Origin: Lyngbya sp. HA4199-MV5
GTDB lineage: Bacteria; Cyanobacteriota; Cyanobacteriia; Leptolyngbyales; Leptolyngbyaceae
Direction of reading: 5' to 3'
NCBI GenBank assembly: GCA_019359375.1
Contig: JAHHHL010000048.1
Coordinates: forward strand, 1-45,618
DNA: 45,618 nucleotides
The position numbers were made by a program, and so were the translations under genes. This document shows, piece by piece, positions 45,476 to 45,618 of this stretch (its first letter is position 1; every line of letters begins with the position of its first letter). The notes under the pieces are model-generated. The model was not told the DNA's origin and made no database searches. It saw only the letters and a program-made list of their open reading frames with translations.

Positions 45476-45588
45476 AAATTTAGTCTTCTGAAGGGGCGAA
45501 CGGTCGTCATTGGTTTCAACTTAAGCTAACTCTTTCAAGAGAGGCAATACAATTTAAGCCGGTGAGATTGAGATTAGGAGGACAAGCC

Positions 45589-45618
45589 ATGGCTCGGAGT
45601 CGTCCTTGGTTCAGTGCA
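45589..45618 (+). CDS. start of a new plus-strand gene (partial)
   Basis: ATG at 45589 with TAGGAGGA upstream (45575-45582, six bases before the start) is a good ribosome site. Only ten codons are in the window: MARSRPWFSA. The family cannot be named. It is probably the first gene of the next plus-strand region. Confidence 0.55.
   Translation, partial: MARSRPWFSA

Overview
The window looks like cyanobacterial chromosome. GCGATCGC/CGATCG palindromes (the HIP1 type) are very frequent. It carries a magnesium-chelatase subunit (chlI), cyanophycin synthetase and cyanophycinase (cphA, cphB), an LL-diaminopimelate aminotransferase (dapL), a DUF6816 protein, two DUF1517 proteins, a PilT-type ATPase and a hopanoid-modification (hpn) cluster. 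Dense heptanucleotide arrays between genes suggest a filamentous, Leptolyngbya/Oscillatoria-like organism; that is inference, because no marker gene fixes the genus.

Layout. 1-2.6 kb: DUF6816 lipoprotein-like/lumenal protein, a zinc-ribbon protein and an ExoD-family membrane protein. 2.7-8.1 kb: two adjacent genes sharing the same AAA/STAND-like ATPase domain, one with an N-terminal TIR domain, the other with a membrane segment, a coiled coil and 14 nearly identical WD40 repeats; this is the best candidate for a poorly described (immunity- or signalling-type) system. 8.3-14.9 kb: minus-strand hopanoid-type cluster (two HpnI-like glycosyltransferases, HpnK deacetylase, HpnJ radical-SAM protein and a di-iron ferritin-like protein), interrupted by three small inverted-repeat elements. 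15.6-21 kb: dapL, ruvC, chlI, cupin, lspA, bioY. 21.2-22.8 kb: FkbM methyltransferase. 23.1-24.3 kb: a dead ISKra4-type insertion sequence with a 7-bp target duplication, which has cut off the last codons of an alpha/beta-hydrolase membrane protein. 26.3-29 kb: Rieske oxygenase and an unrecognised cysteine-cluster protein. 29.4-33.3 kb: cphA and cphB. 34-39.7 kb: trmD, two tandem DUF1517 genes, ispF, PilT-like ATPase. 39.8-45.4 kb: purF, purL, a VOC protein, a Uma2-family protein; a new plus-strand gene begins at the right edge.

Three kinds of repeat organise the intergenic DNA. (1) Degenerate 7-bp arrays, purine-rich then pyrimidine-rich on the same strand, so each can fold back on itself. 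They end many genes, occur as an inverted 230-bp pair around cupin-lspA, and appear to have invaded the purL reading frame twice. (2) A family of miniature inverted-repeat elements (98-205 bp) with conserved ends, unrelated cores and TAA/TTA target duplications. (3) Dispersed short palindromes. Housekeeping genes (purF, purL, trmD, ispF, lspA, ruvC, chlI, cphA) appear intact. Apart from the IS-cut hydrolase and the IS transposase, I saw no broken genes. No tRNA, rRNA or CRISPR array was recognised.
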